From: Palsa-504 sp963744575
GTDB lineage: Bacteria; Actinomycetota; Actinomycetes; Streptosporangiales; Streptosporangiaceae
Assembly: GCA_963744575.1 (NCBI GenBank)
Contig: CAVUUF010000005.1
Coordinates: 1-64,000 of the forward strand
Direction: 5' to 3'
Length of the DNA stretch: 64,000 nucleotides
In this document: piece after piece, positions 1 through 7,879 of the stretch
Layout of the letters: each line of letters begins with the position of its first letter
How positions within the stretch are numbered: the first letter of the stretch is position 1
Made by a program: the position numbers and the translations under genes
Notes under the pieces: model-generated
What the model saw: only the letters and a program-made list of their open reading frames with translations
Told to the model about the DNA's origin: nothing
The model's database searches: none

Positions 1-593
1 ACGCCCTCCACCTCGGCGGCGGCGATCGTCTGGACCGAATCGATGATCAGCAGCCGGGGCTGCACCGCCTCGACATGCCCGAGCACCACGTCGAGGTCGG
101 TCTCCGCGGCCAGGAACAGCTGTTCGCTGACCGCGCCGATGCGGTCCGCGCGCAGCCGCACCTGGGCGGCGGACTCTTCCCCGGTCACGTAGAGCACCGG
201 TTCCGACTCGGCGACCAGCGCGCCCGCCTCGAGCAGCAGCGTCGACTTGCCCACCCCGGGCTCGCCCGCCAGCAGCAGGACCGCGCCGGGCACCAGCCCG
301 CCGCCGAGTACCCGGTCGAGCTCGTCCATGCCGGTCGGCCGCGCGGTGGCGTCGGTCGCGTCCACCTGGCCGATGGGGACCGGGGCGGTGCTGGCGGGCC
401 CGCTGCTGCCCGGCAGGGCGCCGCGGTGGGCGACCGCCCTGATGCCCTCCCGCGAGGCCCGGGCCAGCCGGGATACCGCGACCTCCTGGACCGTGCCCCA
501 CGCCTGGCATTCGCCGCAGCGCCCGACCCACTTGGCGGACTGCCAGCCGCACTCGGTGCAGCGGAAGCCGGACGTTGCCGATGACTTGGCCAT
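1..593 (-). CDS. radA: DNA repair protein RadA, 5' part (3' end outside window)
   Basis: RadA is a RecA-like ATPase that helps process recombination intermediates during DNA repair. The minus-strand frame begins at the ATG at 593 and runs off the window edge, so only about 197 N-terminal residues are present. Visible are the N-terminal C4 zinc finger (two CxxC pairs, residues 12-29) and the Walker A motif GEPGVGKST near residue 110, followed by the conserved TGEES region. It is divergent from the isomerase gene at 666 and shares a 70-bp promoter region with it. The family call is secure; only the truncation by the window limits it. Confidence 0.95.
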   Translation of the reverse strand, partial: MAKSSATSGFRCTECGWQSAKWVGRCGECQAWGTVQEVAVSRLARASREGIRAVAHRGALPGSSGPASTAPVPIGQVDATDATARPTGMDELDRVLGGGLVPGAVLLLAGEPGVGKSTLLLEAGALVAESEPVLYVTGEESAAQVRLRADRIGAVSEQLFLAAETDLDVVLGHVEAVQPRLLIIDSVQTIAAAEVEG

Positions 594-665
594 GGCCCGC
601 ACCTTAGCGGTCACCTCTGACAATCTCAGTAAGCTGGAAAGCGAACCTACGGAGGGAGTCAGGCC

Positions 666-1487
666 GTGACCGGCGAGGCGAGCGTACCCGGCGTGGCGGT
701 CGCCCTGTCGACCTCGTCGGTCTACCCGGAGCGTACGCCCGACGCCTTCGAGGTGGCCGCGCGGCTCGGCTACGACGGGGTCGAGGTGATGGTCTACACC
801 GACCCGGTGAGCCAGGACGCCGACGTGCTATGCAGGCTCCGCGACTACCACGAGCTTCCCATCCTGTCCGTGCACGCGCCGAGCCTGCTGCTCACCCAGC
901 GGGTGTGGGGCCGCGACCCATGGGAGAAGCTGCGCCGGGCCAGCGAGCTCGCCGAGCGCGTGGGCGCCCGGGTGGTGGTCTTGCACCCGCCGTTCCGCTG
1001 GCAGCGCGAGTACGTCCGCGGGTTCGAGAAGGGCCTGGCCGCGATGGCCGAGGAGACCGATGTCAGCTTCGCGGTGGAGAACATGTACCCGCTGCGGGCC
1101 GGCGGCGGCGAGGTGGTGCCGTACGCCCCGCACTGGGACCCGACCGCGCTGGACGTGCCGCACATCACGCTGGACCTGTCGCACACCGCCGCCTCCGGGT
1201 CCGACGTCCTGCTCATGGCGGCCGAGCTCGACGGCCGGCTGGCCCACGTGCACCTGGCCGACGGGACCGGGTCGCCGGCCGGCCCGGTGCCCGACGAGCA
1301 CCTGGTGCCCGGTCGCGGCGGTCAGCCCTGCGCCGAGCTGCTCGGCCGGCTCACCGCGACCGGATACCACGGGGTGGTGGTGGTCGAGGTGAAGACCAGC
1401 CGGGCGCCCACCAGGGACGAGCGCCTCGCGGACCTGGCCGAGTCGCTGGCGTTCGCCCGCGAGCACCTGGCGCCGGCCGCGGGGTAG
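666..1487 (+). CDS. Sugar phosphate isomerase/epimerase (AP endonuclease 2-like TIM barrel)
   Basis: A 273-residue xylose-isomerase-like TIM-barrel protein. The GTG start at 666 is preceded by GGAGGGA at about 8 bases. Typical metal-site elements are visible: LSVHAP near residue 75, VVLHPP near 108, AVENMYP near 137, ITLDLSHTA near 170 and HVHLADG near 195, ending in VVVEVKTS. The family acts on sugar phosphates, inositols or hydroxypyruvate; the substrate cannot be read from sequence. It is followed after 10 bases by the BKACE gene, so the two are probably cotranscribed. Confidence 0.85.
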   Translation: MTGEASVPGVAVALSTSSVYPERTPDAFEVAARLGYDGVEVMVYTDPVSQDADVLCRLRDYHELPILSVHAPSLLLTQRVWGRDPWEKLRRASELAERVGARVVVLHPPFRWQREYVRGFEKGLAAMAEETDVSFAVENMYPLRAGGGEVVPYAPHWDPTALDVPHITLDLSHTAASGSDVLLMAAELDGRLAHVHLADGTGSPAGPVPDEHLVPGRGGQPCAELLGRLTATGYHGVVVVEVKTSRAPTRDERLADLAESLAFAREHLAPAAG

Positions 1488-1497
1488 TGTCCCTGGC

Positions 1498-2334
1498 ATG
1501 GCAGCAAGCAGCACCCTGATCACCGTGGCCCCGACGGGCGCCGAAGCCGGCAAGTCCGCGGTGCCCGCCCTTCCGGTCACGCTGAACGAGCTGGTCGTCA
1601 CGGCCAAGGAGTGCGAGGCCGCCGGGGCGGCGGTCATCCACGTGCACATCAGGGACGACGCGGCCCGGCCCACGCTGGACGTCGGCCGGCTGGCCGACAC
1701 GGTGGCGGCGCTGCGGGAGGGCACCGGCCTGATCGTCCAGCTGTCCACCGGCGGCGCGGTCACCGACAGCTTCGCCAGCCGGCTGGCCGTCCTCGACGCC
1801 GGACCGGACGCCTGCTCGCTGACCTGCGGCACCGTCAACTTCGGTGACGACGTGTTCAGCAACCCGTGGCCGTTCATCAAGGACCTCTATCAGCTGACCC
1901 AGCAGCGGCAGGTGGTCCCGGAGTTCGAGCTTTTCGACCTCGGGCAGGTGGCCGCGCTGCACCGGCTGCTCACCGAGTTCGGGCTGCCGGCCGGCGGGCA
2001 CGTGCACTGCGACCTGGTGATGGGCGTGCCCGGCGGCATGCCGGGCGACGTGGTCACGCTGGCCGCCGCGGCCGCCGCGCTGCCCGAGGGCGCGACCTGG
2101 TCCGCCACCGGGATCGGCCGGACCACGCTGCCGGTGATGCTCGGCGCGCTGGGCGCCGGCGGCCACCTGCGGGTCGGCATGGAGGACACGCTGACGTTCG
2201 CCCGCGGCCGCCCCGTCGCCCGCAACGCCGAACTGGTGGAACGCGCCGCCGACCTGGCCAGGATCGCCCAGCGCCCGCCGATGCCCCCCGCCGAGGCCCG
2301 CGTCTTCCTCGGCATCCCCGCCCGCCCCAGCTAA
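1498..2334 (+). CDS. BKACE family protein (3-keto-5-aminohexanoate cleavage enzyme, DUF849)
   Basis: A 278-residue member of the beta-keto acid cleavage enzyme family, which condenses a beta-keto acid with acetyl-CoA using a Zn ion. The HxH zinc motif lies in VIHVHIRDD (residues 42-50) and a second conserved block is GHVHCDLVMGVPGG near residue 170. The C-terminal GGHLRVGMED block is also family-typical. The ATG at 1498 is 10 bases after the previous stop. The stop codon itself lies inside the first, partial copy of a 19-bp repeat. Substrate unknown. Confidence 0.88.
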   Translation: MAASSTLITVAPTGAEAGKSAVPALPVTLNELVVTAKECEAAGAAVIHVHIRDDAARPTLDVGRLADTVAALREGTGLIVQLSTGGAVTDSFASRLAVLDAGPDACSLTCGTVNFGDDVFSNPWPFIKDLYQLTQQRQVVPEFELFDLGQVAALHRLLTEFGLPAGGHVHCDLVMGVPGGMPGDVVTLAAAAAALPEGATWSATGIGRTTLPVMLGALGAGGHLRVGMEDTLTFARGRPVARNAELVERAADLARIAQRPPMPPAEARVFLGIPARPS

Positions 2335-2520
2335 CCCCGTCCGCCCCAGCTAACCCCGTCCGCCCCAGCTAACCCCGTCCGCCCCAGCTAACCCGGCCAC
2401 TCGCCAACCCCGTCCGCCCCAGCTAACCCCGCCGCCGCCCGCCCCAGCTAACCCCGGCCACCCGCCAACCCCGCCCGCGCGCCAACCCCGCCCGCGCGCC
2501 AACCCCGCCCGCGCGACGGG
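2335..2520. repeat. Degenerate 16-25 bp minisatellite after the BKACE gene
   Basis: Three perfect 19-bp units (2335-2353, 2354-2372, 2373-2391) read ccccgtccgccccagctaa. A further perfect copy is at 2408-2426, and shorter variants ending in gccaa run to 2520. A partial unit upstream contributes the BKACE stop codon. The 3' units are 17 bp. No gene is visible here. Confidence 0.9.
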
Positions 2521-2523
2521 TGG

Positions 2524-2569
2524 TGGTTGTGGCAACCTGCACAATAGAGTGTGCAGGTTGCCACAACCA
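2524..2569. terminator. Perfect 20-bp inverted repeat, hairpin
   Basis: Arms 2524-2543 and 2550-2569 are exact reverse complements around the 6-base loop ATAGAG. There is no T-tract, so it may act as a bidirectional terminator for the BKACE operon, or as an operator for the regulator that starts at 2677. Hairpin seen; function inferred. Confidence 0.7.
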
Positions 2570-2676
2570 TACGTAGACCCCGCGGGACAAATGAGCTAAA
2601 TGTCCGGATTCGTCCGGTGAACGTGATGCTTGCTGGGCGTTTGCAGTTGCAAGCAGGGGATGGCACACTGGATGTT

Positions 2677-3246
2677 ATGCGTAACGTCAGCGTTAACTCG
2701 ATCGGCGAGTACATCCGTGAGCAGCGGGAGCAGGCGAAGATTTCGATGCGCCAGCTGGCTCAGTCGGCCGGGGTGTCCAACCCTTATCTGAGCCAGATCG
2801 AGCGCGGCCTGCGCAAGCCGAGCGCGGACATCCTGCAGCAGATCGCCAAGGGGCTGCGCATCTCGGCCGAGGCGCTCTACGTGCAGGCCGGGATCCTGGA
2901 GGACCGGCCGGCCGACTCGGGGGTCAGGACGGCCCTGCTGGCCGACCCGGAGCTTTCCGAGCGGCAAAAGCAGGTGCTCCTGGAGATCTACGAGTCGTTC
3001 CGCAAGGAGAACGCCATCAGCGCCGAGGCCGAACCGGAGGAGACTACCCTGGCCGAGCTGACCGCCGGGGCTCCGGGCGCCGAAGCCGAGGCGATGGAAG
3101 CCGCCTTGCGGGCCGAGGCGATGGAAGCCGCCTTGCGGGCCGAGGCGATGGAAGCCGCCCTGCGGGCCGAGGCGATGGAGGGCGCGGAAGAAGGCAGCGA
3201 CCCGCCGCCGGTAACCCAGATCAGCCCAGACAGTGCCTCCGATTAG
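2677..3246 (+). CDS. XRE-family helix-turn-helix transcriptional regulator
   Basis: A DNA-binding regulator of 189 residues from ATG 2677. The frame is open back to 2551, but homologous proteins begin at the GEYIREQREQ segment and 2677 fits that. The HTH_3 domain spans residues 8-65, with the recognition region VSNPYLSQIERGLRKPS. The C-terminal half is Glu/Ala-rich and includes a 9-residue repeat (see 3085-3180) and a Pro-rich end. A TTGCA-GT-TGCAA palindrome at 2641-2652 upstream could be an autoregulatory site. It is followed by DUF2516, a common actinobacterial pairing. Regulon unknown. Confidence 0.85.
   Translation: MRNVSVNSIGEYIREQREQAKISMRQLAQSAGVSNPYLSQIERGLRKPSADILQQIAKGLRISAEALYVQAGILEDRPADSGVRTALLADPELSERQKQVLLEIYESFRKENAISAEAEPEETTLAELTAGAPGAEAEAMEAALRAEAMEAALRAEAMEAALRAEAMEGAEEGSDPPPVTQISPDSASD
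3085..3180 (+). repeat. 27-bp in-frame tandem repeat in the XRE regulator
   Basis: Three near-identical 27-bp units (3085, 3112, 3139) plus a partial fourth encode the nine-residue repeat AEAMEAALR, probably an amphipathic helical or coiled-coil tail. Only one base varies among the full units, which implies recent expansion. Confidence 0.9.
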
Positions 3247-3259
3247 GTAGCGTGATCCT

Positions 3260-3598
3260 GTGTTTGGTGCGTATACCCCGTTGACCTACTTCTTCCTGGC
3301 CCTGGGCCTGGCGGCATTCGTCGTCGAGGCGTGGGCCTTCATCGACGCGATCACGCGGCCGAGTCGGGCCTTCGTGGCCGCCGGCAAGCAGACCAAGCCG
3401 CTGTGGCTGATCATCCTGGGCGTGGCCGCCGTGATCGGGCTGGCCGGGGCGGTGTACGGCGTGGGCCCGACCTCGATCCTGCCGGTCGCGGCGTTCGTCG
3501 CGGCCGCCATCTACCTGGCCGACGTCCGCCCCAAGGTGAGGAGCTTCCCCAAGAACAGGAACGGAGCCTCGAGCTCTGGCCCGTACGGTCCCTGGTAG
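3260..3598 (+). CDS. DUF2516 family membrane protein
   Basis: A small integral membrane protein of 112 residues with a GTG start at 3260, 13 bases after the regulator stop. Hydrophobic segments at about residues 8-28, 48-70 and 72-92 predict three membrane passes, with a cytoplasmic basic tail. DUF2516 proteins are conserved in actinobacteria next to this XRE gene. No biochemical function is known. Confidence 0.8.
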   Translation: MFGAYTPLTYFFLALGLAAFVVEAWAFIDAITRPSRAFVAAGKQTKPLWLIILGVAAVIGLAGAVYGVGPTSILPVAAFVAAAIYLADVRPKVRSFPKNRNGASSSGPYGPW

Positions 3599-3651
3599 CA
3601 GGAGCCCCCAGGCAGCAGGCAGGCTCCGTACGCCCCTGGTAGCGGGCAGGC

Positions 3652-4614
3652 TCAGATCACCAGCAGCGTGACGGGCGCGGCGACCAGCAGCGCGGCGGCC
3701 AGGCAGATCGCCGCGAGCGCGACCGCGGGCAGCGGCCGGACCGGCTGCAGCAGCCGGGTCACCCGGGCGGCCACCTCGCCTTCCCCGGCGGCCAGCGCGC
3801 CCGCGGGCGCCGGGCATACTCCGGCGGTGCCGAAGCGCACCAGCGCGGACACCAGCTCGCGGGCCGGGCGGCCGCGCAGCGCCCGGTCGTCGGCGAGCAT
3901 CTCGACCAGCAGCGCCACCGAGCGGTGCGCGCCGGCGCAGGTCGCGGACCTGGGGAAGGCGCGCCGCAGCGCGGTGAACGGCAGCAGCACGAGGTCATGG
4001 CGCTCGCGCAGGTGAGCCCGCTCGTGCGCGAGCACGGCCGCCAGCTCACCGCGGCCGAGCAGCTGGAGGGTGCCCGCGCTGACCACGATCTGCGACCGCA
4101 GCCCGGGCAGGCAGTACGCGGCCGCGTTCGGGTAGTCCACGACCAGCGCGCCGGGCACCTTCGGGTCGCCGTGGGCGAGCAGGGTGAGCAGGGCCCGCTG
4201 CCGCCGCCTGGCCTGCACCGCCGCGACCGACACGGCCAGCAGCACCCAGCACAATAGGGCGAGCAGGGCCAGCCCGGCGGCCAGGCAGGTCAGCCTGATG
4301 GTTACCACGAGCGCCGGGATGCCGCCCGCCGCGCCGTAGCCGAACAGGCCGGGCAGCCGGATCAGGCCGCCGGGCCGCAGCAGGGCGCCCGTCCGCAGGA
4401 CCGAACGCACCACGCCGCCGCGGCTGCCCGGCATGGCCAGGCCGATCAGCGTGCCCACGGCGGCCAGGCCGGAGGCCAGGCCCAGCGCCTGCCACAGCAG
4501 GATGGCCGCGGCTGGCGACCGCCGCGGCCAGCTGGCCCGCGGCAACGCGGAGGCGCCGAGCGCGCTCCCGACGGCGACTACGGCAAGCAGTGCCGCATCT
4601 TCAAGTCCGGTCAT
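3652..4614 (-). CDS. M56 family metallopeptidase (BlaR1-like)
   Basis: A 320-residue integral membrane zinc peptidase. The catalytic HERAH motif (HExxH) sits near residue 195, with hydrophobic segments before it (about residues 4-24, 38-60, 95-130) and one at the C-terminus. The start ATG at 4614 overlaps the end of the upstream blaI-type gene by 14 bases, so the two form an operon as in BlaR1/BlaI and MecR1/MecI. It lacks a C-terminal penicillin-binding sensor domain. Such pairs usually sense envelope signals; the target here is unknown. Confidence 0.85.
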   Translation of the reverse strand: MTGLEDAALLAVVAVGSALGASALPRASWPRRSPAAAILLWQALGLASGLAAVGTLIGLAMPGSRGGVVRSVLRTGALLRPGGLIRLPGLFGYGAAGGIPALVVTIRLTCLAAGLALLALLCWVLLAVSVAAVQARRRQRALLTLLAHGDPKVPGALVVDYPNAAAYCLPGLRSQIVVSAGTLQLLGRGELAAVLAHERAHLRERHDLVLLPFTALRRAFPRSATCAGAHRSVALLVEMLADDRALRGRPARELVSALVRFGTAGVCPAPAGALAAGEGEVAARVTRLLQPVRPLPAVALAAICLAAALLVAAPVTLLVI

Positions 4615-4978
4615 CTCCCTCGCCGCTGCCTTCGATCACTTCCAGGGCGTCGCGCAGCACCTCGGCCTCGACGCCAGAAACGGACTGTGCGAACCGGGTC
4701 AGAGCCGCCGTCCGGTCACCGGTCTGGGCCAGCGCGGTCAGCATGAGCTCGGTCACGTAGGTCTCGCGGGTAGCGGCGGGGCAGTAACGCCAGGCGCGCC
4801 CATCGCGTTCCCGCCTGGCGAAGCCCTTCTTCGCGAGCCTGTCAAGCACCGTCATCACGGTGGTGTGAGCTAGATTACGCTCGGTCAGCCTAACACTGAC
4901 CTCGCGCACGGTGAGAGATGTATCTGTTTCCCAGAGCACGTCCATGATGGCGCGCTCAAGATCACCCAACCGGTTCAC
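4601..4978 (-). CDS. BlaI/MecI/CopY family transcriptional repressor
   Basis: A 125-residue winged-helix repressor. The GTG at 4978 gives the usual N-terminus (NRLGDLERAIMDVLW); the frame is open further upstream but nothing there resembles the family. The HTH covers residues 5-75 (TVREVSVRL, then HTTVMTVLDRLAKKGF). The C-terminal dimerisation region includes the stretch where the partner M56 peptidase would be expected to cleave. It overlaps that gene by 14 bases. Confidence 0.88.
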   Translation of the reverse strand: MNRLGDLERAIMDVLWETDTSLTVREVSVRLTERNLAHTTVMTVLDRLAKKGFARRERDGRAWRYCPAATRETYVTELMLTALAQTGDRTAALTRFAQSVSGVEAEVLRDALEVIEGSGEGDDRT

Positions 4979-5033
4979 GGTCGTCAATCTACCCGCAATG
5001 CGGCCGGCGCAATACGAACGACCCCCCGGTGCG

Positions 5034-5588
5034 CTAGGCCGAGGGGTCGGCGAAGCGGGCGAACGCCTGCAGGTTGGCCAGGCTCTCCCCGCGCTTGACC
5101 CGCCAGGCCCACTCCCGCCGGATGGCGGAGCCGAAGCCGAGCTTGAGCGCCGTGTCGAAGTTCTCGTCGGAGTAGCTAAGCACGCAGCCGAGCAGCCGGT
5201 CAATGTCGTCGGCGGAAACCGCGGACAGCGGCTGCCGCCCGGTCAGGTACACGTCGCCCTCCGGGTCCAAAGTGAAGTGCACCCCGTACATGCGGCCGTT
5301 CCGCTCCAGCAGGAAACGGTAGAAGGCCTCGTGGTTCTCGTCCGGCTGACGGCAGAAGAACGCCTCCACGCCCAGGCTGTGCTCGCCCGCGACCAGCCAG
5401 GTCATGGTGGCTAGCTTGTGCTGGCCCTCCAGCTTGACCAGGAAGGCGCCGCGCCGCGGCTGCTCGAAACCGAGCCCGAGCGACGTCAGCGCCGCCTCGA
5501 TTGCGGCCGCGGGCGACTCGCCGGCCGAGGGCGACTCGCCGGCCGAGGGTGACTCTCCGGCCGCGGGCGGCCCGGCGGACTCGGTCAT
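5034..5588 (-). CDS. YbjN domain-containing protein
   Basis: A 184-residue protein with a YbjN (type III chaperone-like fold) domain at about residues 30-160. The ATG at 5588 overlaps the mshA stop by four bases (ATGA), so it is translated with mshA. Residues 7-27 carry a three-fold GESP(S/A)A repeat encoded by an 18-bp minisatellite at 5512-5565. YbjN neighbours of mshA are common in actinobacteria; the function is not established. Confidence 0.82.
   Translation of the reverse strand: MTESAGPPAAGESPSAGESPSAGESPAAAIEAALTSLGLGFEQPRRGAFLVKLEGQHKLATMTWLVAGEHSLGVEAFFCRQPDENHEAFYRFLLERNGRMYGVHFTLDPEGDVYLTGRQPLSAVSADDIDRLLGCVLSYSDENFDTALKLGFGSAIRREWAWRVKRGESLANLQAFARFADPSA
5512..5565 (-). repeat. 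18-bp tandem repeat in the ybjN N-terminus
   Basis: Three copies of ggcgactcgccggccgag, the last diverged, encode an Ala-Gly-Glu-Ser-Pro-Ser repeat ahead of the folded domain. Confidence 0.8.
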
Positions 5589-6886
5589 GCGCCCACTGGC
5601 GCGGCGGCCCGGCCCGTGGAGTCCATGGCACCGGTATACACCTCGATCAGCCGGTCCGCGGTGGCGGGCCAGCCGAACCCGGACGCGTGCGCCAGCGCCC
5701 CGCGGGAAAGCTCAGCCAGGCGCCGCGGCGAGCGAACGAGATCCGCGAGCACCCGCGCCCACACGACGGGGTCGTGCCCGTCCACCAGGACGCCGGAGAA
5801 GCCGTCCCTGACCGCGGTGCGCAGGCCGCCGACGGCGGCCGCCACCACCGGGGTCCCGCAGGCCTGAGCCTCGAGCGCCACCAGGCCGAACGACTCCGAG
5901 TGCGACGGCACCAGCACCACGGTCGCGGCCCGGTACCAGTCCGCGAGCTCCCGGTGCGGGCACGGCGGCTCGAATCGCACGCAGCCGGACAGGCCGAGCT
6001 GGGCGACCAGGCCGTCGATCCGGCCCGGCGCGCCCACCTCGGACCCGCTCGGCCCGCCCACGAAGACCACCACCAGCTTCCCGGCGAGTCCCGGCGCGGC
6101 CCGCAGCAGCGAAGCCGCGGCACGCAGCACCACGTCGGGGCCCTTCAGCGGCTGGATCCGGCCCGCGAAGACCAGCACCACGGCGTCCTCGGGCAGGCCG
6201 AGCCGCCGCCGCGCCGCGGCGGCGGGCGAGGGCCGGAACACCGACAGGTCCACGCCCGGGCTGACCGTCTCCACCCGGCCGGGGATGGCGCCGTACAGCT
6301 CGATCAGCTGGCGCGCCTCTTCCTCGGTGTTGGCCACCAGCCGGTCCGCGGCCGTCACGACCTCGCCCTCGCCGCGGATCCTGATCGCCGGCTCGGCCCG
6401 GTCGCCGCGGGCCAGGGCCAGGTTCTTGACCTTGCCCAGGGTATGCATGGACTGGATGAGGGGTACCCCCCAGCGTTCCGCCGCCACCGCCGCGACCTGG
6501 CCGGACAGCCAGTAATGCGCGTGCAGCAGGTCGTACCGGCCGGGGGCGAAGGCCGCCTCGGTGCGCAGCACCCCGAAGGTGAACTCGCAGATCTGCCCGG
6601 GCAGCGCGTTCTTGTCGAGCTCCTCGAACGGCCCGGCCACCACGTTGCGGACCAGCACGCCGGGGGCCAGCTCGACCGTGGCGGGCGTGTCCGGGCAGAC
6701 CGCGCGGGTGAAGATCTCCACCTCGATGCCGCGGGCCGCCAGCTGCCTGGCCACCTCGACCACGTAGACGTTGAGCCCGCCCGCGTCGCCGGTACCCGGC
6801 TGGTCGAGCGGGGACGTGTGCAGGCTGATGGTCGCGATCCGCCGGGGGGTGCCCCGTCCGCGGGCACGGCTCAGCACTGACTGCAC
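5585..6886 (-). CDS. mshA: D-inositol-3-phosphate glycosyltransferase (mycothiol biosynthesis)
   Basis: MshA transfers GlcNAc from UDP-GlcNAc to 1D-myo-inositol 3-phosphate, the first step of mycothiol synthesis. The 433-residue product is a GT-B, GT4-family enzyme. The diagnostic N-terminus (SLHTSPLDQPGTGDAGGLNVYV) is present and the C-terminal donor site contains SHSESFGLVALEAQACGTPVVA. The GTG at 6886 is used as start. It is divergent from gpm at 6942 and overlaps ybjN downstream by four bases. It confirms that the host makes mycothiol. Confidence 0.95.
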   Translation of the reverse strand: MQSVLSRARGRGTPRRIATISLHTSPLDQPGTGDAGGLNVYVVEVARQLAARGIEVEIFTRAVCPDTPATVELAPGVLVRNVVAGPFEELDKNALPGQICEFTFGVLRTEAAFAPGRYDLLHAHYWLSGQVAAVAAERWGVPLIQSMHTLGKVKNLALARGDRAEPAIRIRGEGEVVTAADRLVANTEEEARQLIELYGAIPGRVETVSPGVDLSVFRPSPAAAARRRLGLPEDAVVLVFAGRIQPLKGPDVVLRAAASLLRAAPGLAGKLVVVFVGGPSGSEVGAPGRIDGLVAQLGLSGCVRFEPPCPHRELADWYRAATVVLVPSHSESFGLVALEAQACGTPVVAAAVGGLRTAVRDGFSGVLVDGHDPVVWARVLADLVRSPRRLAELSRGALAHASGFGWPATADRLIEVYTGAMDSTGRAAAPVGA

Positions 6887-6941
6887 GATCTAAGCAACCC
6901 CGGCAGGCCGCCACCTGTTCCCGCCGCTAGGCTCTCTGGCT

Positions 6942-7715
6942 ATGAGGACGCTGGTGCTGCTTCGTCACGGCGAGAGCGAATGGAACTCCAAGGGCCTGTT
7001 CACCGGGTGGGTGGACGTGGGGCTCTCGGCCGCCGGGGCGCAGGAGGCCGCGAACGCGGGGCAGCTGCTGGCCCGGTCGGGCCTGACGCCGGCCGTGGTG
7101 CACACCTCGGTGCTGACCCGCGCCATCCAGACCGCCAACATCGCGCTGGAGGAGGCCGGGCTGCTCTGGCTGCCGGTGCGCCGGTCATGGCGGCTCAACG
7201 AGCGGCACTACGGCGCGCTGCAGGGCAAGGACAAGGCCGCCACCCGGCGGGAGTTCGGCGACGAGCAGTTCATGCTGTGGCGCCGCTCCTACGACGTGCC
7301 GCCGCCGCCGATCGCCGATGACGACCGGTACTCCCAGGCCGCCGACGTCAGGTACGCGGACCTGCCGCCAGAGGCCAGGCCGCGCAGCGAGTGCCTGAAA
7401 GACGTCATGGAGCGCATGCTGCCGTACTGGTACGACGCCGTGGTGCCGGACCTGGTCCACGCCGGGACGGTCCTGGTCGTAGCGCACGGCAACTCGCTGC
7501 GCGCGCTGGTCAAGCACCTGGACGGGATCAGCGACGCGGCCATCGCCGAGCTGAACATCCCCACCGGGATCCCGCTGGCCTACCAGCTCGACGACAGTTT
7601 CCGGCCGGGCACCCGGGGCGGCAGCTACCTGGACCCGGAGGCGGCCAGGGAGGCGGCCGAAGCGGTGAAGAACCAGGGTCGTCAGGTGACATCCGCCCCG
7701 CAGGCAGGCCGGTAA
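6942..7715 (+). CDS. gpmA: 2,3-bisphosphoglycerate-dependent phosphoglycerate mutase
   Basis: Glycolytic interconversion of 3- and 2-phosphoglycerate. The 257-residue protein has the phosphohistidine motif RHGESEWN at residues 8-15, the LNERHYGALQG block near residue 86 and the second catalytic His in VVAHGNSLRAL near residue 180. Length and motifs match the dPGM family. It sits between mshA (divergent) and senX3, the conserved actinobacterial order. Confidence 0.95.
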   Translation: MRTLVLLRHGESEWNSKGLFTGWVDVGLSAAGAQEAANAGQLLARSGLTPAVVHTSVLTRAIQTANIALEEAGLLWLPVRRSWRLNERHYGALQGKDKAATRREFGDEQFMLWRRSYDVPPPPIADDDRYSQAADVRYADLPPEARPRSECLKDVMERMLPYWYDAVVPDLVHAGTVLVVAHGNSLRALVKHLDGISDAAIAELNIPTGIPLAYQLDDSFRPGTRGGSYLDPEAAREAAEAVKNQGRQVTSAPQAGR

Positions 7716-7879
7716 CCGGTAAATAGGACATTAAGGGATGCTTACCACCAGGTGAACAAACTTCGAATATCGCCGGGCCTGTCGCATCACCTTGTCTTCC
7801 GCACGGTGCTACGGCATACCATTAGACCTGTGAGTCTTCACTGGTCACCGCCTTGGCCTGCGCTGATTACGGAGATTGC
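7716..7879. promoter_or_regulatory. gpm-senX3 intergenic region with a PHO-box-like half site
   Basis: On the minus strand, GTTCACC at 7751-7757 matches one half of the actinobacterial PHO-box repeat bound by PhoP/RegX3; the adjacent repeat is weak. A possible -10 (TACCAT, 7818-7823) lies about 60 bases before the senX3 start. Autoregulation by RegX3 is inferred. Confidence 0.3.

Noticed and set aside
2335..2520. CRISPR or origin-type iterons
   Set aside because: No unique spacers, unit length drifts, and no replication gene is near.
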